A stretch of 64,000 nucleotides of DNA from Kribbella amoyensis. Lineage in GTDB: Bacteria > Actinomycetota > Actinomycetes > Propionibacteriales > Kribbellaceae. Shown one piece after another: positions 61,105 to 64,000 of this stretch. How positions within the stretch are numbered: the first letter of the stretch is position 1; each line of letters starts with the position of its first letter. The stretch covers positions 248,001-312,000 of the forward strand of contig NZ_VIVK01000003.1 in assembly GCF_007828865.1 (NCBI RefSeq), written 5' to 3'. A model generated the notes under the pieces. It had not been told where the DNA came from. It saw only the letters and a program-made list of their open reading frames with translations, and made no database searches. The translations under genes were made by a program, and so were the position numbers.

Positions 61105-61887
61105 GTGAAGCGTTATGAACGGCTGAACACACTGCTCGAGTCGCTCGCCGAGAAGGGCGCGATCGACGTCGACGAGCTCGCCGACCAGCTGCACGTGTCC
61201 GCGGCCACGATCCGGCGCGATCTGGACCACCTCGGCAAGCAGCAACTGCTCACCCGGACCCGGGGCGGCGCCGTCGCGAACGCGGTCTCGTACGACCTGC
61301 CGCTGCGCTACAAGACTGCGCGTTTCGCGTCGGAGAAGCAGCGGATCGCGCAGGCCGCGGCCACGCTGGTCCGCCGCGGCATGGTGATCGGCATGAACGG
61401 CGGCACCACGATCTCCGAGGTGGCCCGGACGCTGGCGACCCGGCCGGAGCTGTCCGCCGAGCACGGCGAGCCGGCCTTCACCCTGGTCACCAACGCGCTG
61501 AACATCGCCAACGAGCTGATCGTCCGGCCGCACGTCAAGATGGTGCTCACCGGTGGCGTCGCCCGGCCGCAGTCGTACGAGATGATCGGCCCGCTGTCGC
61601 ACCGGATCCTGGCCGACCTGTCCCTCGACATCGCCTTCCTCGGCGTCGACGGGATCGACGAGACCGGCGCCACCGCCCACCACGAGGGCGAGGCGAACAT
61701 CAACCAGCTGATCGTCAGCCGGGCCTCGAAGGTGGTCGTCGTCGCCGACTCCAGCAAGCTCGGTCAGCGCGCCTTCGCCCGGATCTGCGAGCTGAGCGAG
61801 ATCGACACGCTCGTCACCGACGCCCAGGCCGACGAGAGCCAGCTGGCCGTGTTCAAGGAAGCCGGGATCGACGTCATTCGCGCCTGA
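61105..61887 (+). CDS. DeoR-family transcriptional regulator
   Basis: 260 residues from GTG 61105, AGGAGG eight bases upstream. HTH: MKRYERLNTLLESLAEKGAI, VDELADQLHVSAATIRRDL, then TRTRGGAV. The C-terminal DeoR sensor domain (IGMNGGTTISEVA, VTNALNIANEL, FLGVDGID, VVVADSSKLGQRAF) has the phosphosugar-binding loops. Likely effector: the sugar phosphate handled by the adjacent SIS protein. Confidence 0.94.
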   Translation: MKRYERLNTLLESLAEKGAIDVDELADQLHVSAATIRRDLDHLGKQQLLTRTRGGAVANAVSYDLPLRYKTARFASEKQRIAQAAATLVRRGMVIGMNGGTTISEVARTLATRPELSAEHGEPAFTLVTNALNIANELIVRPHVKMVLTGGVARPQSYEMIGPLSHRILADLSLDIAFLGVDGIDETGATAHHEGEANINQLIVSRASKVVVVADSSKLGQRAFARICELSEIDTLVTDAQADESQLAVFKEAGIDVIRA

Positions 61888-62042
61888 TCCCCCGTCTCGT
61901 CGCACTCGGCACCTCCCTCAGGTGATCCCTGCCTCATCACGGCGATCATATCTGACAAATGGGAGCGTGTTCTGAACAAGACTGCGCAATCTTGGCGCGG
62001 GAGGCAGGGAACGCGGCCCGGGGGACGCTAGGCTCAGGCCAG

Positions 62043-62717
62043 ATGAACACCGCAGCGGCAGGAAAATGGGAGGGCATCATCGCCACCGGCATCGACTCCG
62101 CGTCCTGGGCGTACGCCGAGGACTACACCGGTGAGGACGACGTCGTCGCCGGTGCGCGAGCGAGCGCCGACGACAGCGGGGTGTCCGCGATCGGCCCCGG
62201 CGCCGCCGCCGCGCTGACCGTGCTGGCCGCCGCGGTCGGCGCGAAGTCGGTCGTCGAGATCGGCACCGGGACCGGGGTGTCCGGCCTCGCCCTGCTGCGC
62301 GGCATGCGCCCGACCGGCACGCTGACCACGGTCGACCTGGACGCCGAGAACCAGCGGCTGGCCCGCAAGACGTTCCTGGACGCCGGCATCCCGTCGAACC
62401 GGTTCCGGCTGATCGCCGGCGCCGCTCTGGACGTCGTCACCCGGCTCACCGACGGCCACTACGACCTGGTCTTCTGCGACGCCGACAAACGCGAGTACAC
62501 CGCGTACCTGCACGAGGCGCTGCGGCTGCTCCGTCCCGGCGGCGTGGTCGCGTTCGACAACGCGCTGTGGGAAGGCCGCGTCGCCGACCCGTCCCGCCGT
62601 GACCCGGACACCCAGGCCATCCGCGACCTCATCCGCGCGATCCGTGAGGACGACGACCTCGTCTCCGCCCTCCTCCCCTGCGGCGACGGCCTCCTCACCG
62701 CCGTCAAGCGCCCCTGA
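62043..62717 (+). CDS. SAM-dependent O-methyltransferase (MTase family 3)
   Basis: 224 residues from ATG 62043. VVEIGTGTGVSGLALLRGM (SAM loop), LTTVDLDAENQRLARK and YDLVFCDADKREYTAYLHEAL are the catechol-O-methyltransferase-like family marks. In mycobacteria the orthologous gene is divergent from sigE and adjacent to it; here 4.3 kb separates the two. Substrate unknown. Confidence 0.9.
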   Translation: MNTAAAGKWEGIIATGIDSASWAYAEDYTGEDDVVAGARASADDSGVSAIGPGAAAALTVLAAAVGAKSVVEIGTGTGVSGLALLRGMRPTGTLTTVDLDAENQRLARKTFLDAGIPSNRFRLIAGAALDVVTRLTDGHYDLVFCDADKREYTAYLHEALRLLRPGGVVAFDNALWEGRVADPSRRDPDTQAIRDLIRAIREDDDLVSALLPCGDGLLTAVKRP

Positions 62718-62725
62718 CGGCGAGC

Positions 62726-63049
62726 TCACCCCGGCGGACGTGATCCGCCGTCCCCAGAAGGCGGCGGTGGTGACGTGCTCTGCCGGCGGCGCAGGAAGTA
62801 CCCGGCGATCGCGATCACGATGAGCGTGCCGATGATCGCGCTGAGCAGCCCGCCCCAGTCGAAGATGTCGGTGTCCCCGATCCCCAGTCCGAGCGTGAAG
62901 ATGACGTAGCCCAGCAACGCGCCGGCCAGCCCCAACCCCAGCGAGACCGCCCACGACGTCGGCCCGCTCATCCCCCGGAACGCGTCCCGCGGCATCAGCA
63001 TCCGCGCGATCACACCACAGACGAATCCGAGCAGCAGTGCTCCCACCAT
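62726..63049 (-). CDS. GlsB/YeaQ/YmgE (transglycosylase-associated) membrane protein
   Basis: 107 residues from ATG 63049 behind GGGAGGG. Three helices with MVGALLLGFVCGVIARMLMP, SLGLGLAGALLGYVIF and LLSAIIGTLIVIAIAGYFL; a Pro/Ser/Gly-rich tail. The family is often induced by stress; its biochemical role is unknown. Confidence 0.88.
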   Translation of the reverse strand: MVGALLLGFVCGVIARMLMPRDAFRGMSGPTSWAVSLGLGLAGALLGYVIFTLGLGIGDTDIFDWGGLLSAIIGTLIVIAIAGYFLRRRQSTSPPPPSGDGGSRPPG

Positions 63050-63093
63050 GATGTCCCTCCCCCTTTCCCCGAGCGTAACGCCAGGGCGGGGGG

Positions 63094-63819
63094 TCAGCTG
63101 GTGAGTCTGGTGAGCTCGGTGATCAGGACGTGCCAGGGCTCCTCGGACTCGGGGTCGATCAGTTCGTAGTGGCCCTTCTCCGGGAGCAGATGGAGACGGG
63201 CGGTCGGGTGGGCGCGCAGGTACGCATCGGTGACTTCGAGGGGTACGCGCTGGTCGGTGGCACCGTGGATGATCACGATCGGCGCGATCGCGGCCGGCAG
63301 GGTGGCCGGGTCGAGGTCGGTGCGGGGCTCGTCGCCGGCGAAGTCGCGGACGGCGCCTTCGTCGAGGTTGAGCTTGTCGGCCAGGGCCAGGTCCGCGACC
63401 GGGGCCAGCGCGACGACACCGCGGAGGCGGACCGGGTTCAGGGTGGCGGCGGCCCAGAGCGCGAGGTGGCCGCCGGCCGAGTGGCCGACCAGGACGTACC
63501 CGGCGTGCACGTCGAGCAGGTCGGGCAGCCGGTCCAGGGCGGTCCGGATGTCGGTGGTGGTGGCGTCCGGGTTCCCCGGCTCGCGGCGGTACTCCAGGGA
63601 GGCCACGGGCCAGCCTTCCGCGGCCAGCGCCTCGCCGAGCGGGCGGGCGTGGGTCCGGTCGTACTCCGGCCGCCAGAACCCGCCGTGGACGATCACCACC
63701 AGCGGGCGGTACTCCTTCGCGTGCCAGACGTCGATCACCTGGTCCGGGTGGTCGCCGTAGCGGAGCTCCTCGTCGGGCTCACGGGACTCGCGGGTCAGGA
63801 CGGAGCGGTCCTCGGTCAT
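63094..63819 (-). CDS. Alpha/beta hydrolase, kynurenine formamidase-like
   Basis: 241 residues from ATG 63819 (GGAGG five bases upstream). VIVHGGFWRPEYDRTHARPL has the HGG oxyanion motif, YVLVGHSAGGHLALW the nucleophile Ser, VIIHGATDQRVPLE the Asp and EKGHYELID the His. HGGFW and the fold resemble arylformamidases. The overlapping upstream gene resembles an aminocarboxymuconate-semialdehyde decarboxylase, which supports a tryptophan/kynurenine role (inference); a generic esterase is the alternative. Confidence 0.8.
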   Translation of the reverse strand: MTEDRSVLTRESREPDEELRYGDHPDQVIDVWHAKEYRPLVVIVHGGFWRPEYDRTHARPLGEALAAEGWPVASLEYRREPGNPDATTTDIRTALDRLPDLLDVHAGYVLVGHSAGGHLALWAAATLNPVRLRGVVALAPVADLALADKLNLDEGAVRDFAGDEPRTDLDPATLPAAIAPIVIIHGATDQRVPLEVTDAYLRAHPTARLHLLPEKGHYELIDPESEEPWHVLITELTRLTS

Positions 63820-64000
63820 GCAGACCTCCGATAAAACGCATCGCGTTCGTGGACAGCAGTTTGTGCTGCTGTCCATCGGACAGGAAGTCGGCCGTTCGCA
63901 CCACCTTTCCGACCGGTCGCTCACCGAGGGGATACGGGTAGTCACTGCCCACGATCAGCTGGTCCTCACCCAGAGTATCCACCAGCAGCCGCAACGCGGC
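63779..64000 (-). CDS. Amidohydrolase, ACMSD-like (5' end outside window)
   Basis: Only the last 73 or so residues are visible; the frame runs off the right edge. LGEDQLIVGSDYPYPLGE contains the metal-binding Asp in the GSDYP motif typical of aminocarboxymuconate-semialdehyde decarboxylases, and LLSTNAMRFIGG matches the C-terminal helix of that family. The last 41 bases overlap the following hydrolase gene, indicating tight coupling. Confidence 0.75.
   Translation of the reverse strand, partial: AALRLLVDTLGEDQLIVGSDYPYPLGERPVGKVVRTADFLSDGQQHKLLSTNAMRFIGGLHDRGPLRPDPRVP

Overview
The window is high-GC (about 70%) actinobacterial chromosome. Its core blocks are typical of Actinomycetota: infC-rpmI-rplT-trmH, pheS-pheT, hisE-hisG, and sigE-antisigma-RseB-like-htrA-tatB. 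The abundance of sugar ABC importers with LacI, DeoR and TetR regulators suggests a soil saprophyte, possibly Propionibacteriales such as Kribbella; that placement is inference. I saw no transposase, integrase, CRISPR array, rRNA or complete tRNA.

Layout. 0-4.7 kb: a surface GEVED-type protein cut by the left edge, then a membrane glycosyltransferase pair (GT-C-like and GT2). 4.9-10.1 kb: a gamma-glutamyltransferase-like gene coupled to pheT and pheS. 10.2-31.2 kb: a large accessory block. It holds two pairs of secreted beta-propeller-like paralogues (each pair one Tat-type and one Sec-type protein with overlapping genes), a Gfo/Idh oxidoreductase with a DapA/NanA-family lyase, an unusual regulator, a sugar ABC importer with a 2-hydroxyacid dehydrogenase and an epimerase-like protein, and an operon of a second DapA-family enzyme, a DegT aminotransferase and two amidohydrolase-fold proteins. 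Four promoters in this block carry the same TACGGTC-N2-GACCGTA-like operator, which ties the propeller pairs to importer and catabolic genes as one regulon. This is the best candidate for an undescribed system: a paired-propeller, importer-linked catabolic regulon whose substrate I cannot name.

31.3-34.2 kb: a VKOR-family protein and an MFS exporter divergent from a TetR regulator, with a 19-bp repeated operator. 34.3-37.4 kb: trmH, rplT, rpmI, infC (apparently a non-canonical start and an attenuator-like leader hairpin) and a DUF1844 gene. 37.4-38.3 kb: gene-free, with two copies each of two dispersed repeats. 38.3-40.8 kb: DUF2255, an alpha/beta hydrolase and an unrecognised gene. 40.8-47.2 kb: a LacI-controlled locus (GH18 enzyme, ABC importer, LacI, cytoplasmic GH5 enzyme) with one operator at both promoters. 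47.2-51.8 kb: TetR, SseB-like, small membrane proteins, a uridine-kinase-like P-loop protein, and an aldose epimerase.

51.8-57.8 kb: hisG, hisE, and the envelope-stress operon sigE-antisigma-RseB-htrA-tatB, with a plausible SigE-type promoter. 57.8-62.0 kb: a biotinyl carrier protein, a CGNR regulator divergent from an MFS transporter, and an SIS sugar isomerase divergent from a DeoR regulator. These separate sigE from its usual O-methyltransferase neighbour. 62.0-64.0 kb: that methyltransferase, a small membrane protein, and two genes resembling kynurenine-pathway enzymes, the last cut by the right edge.
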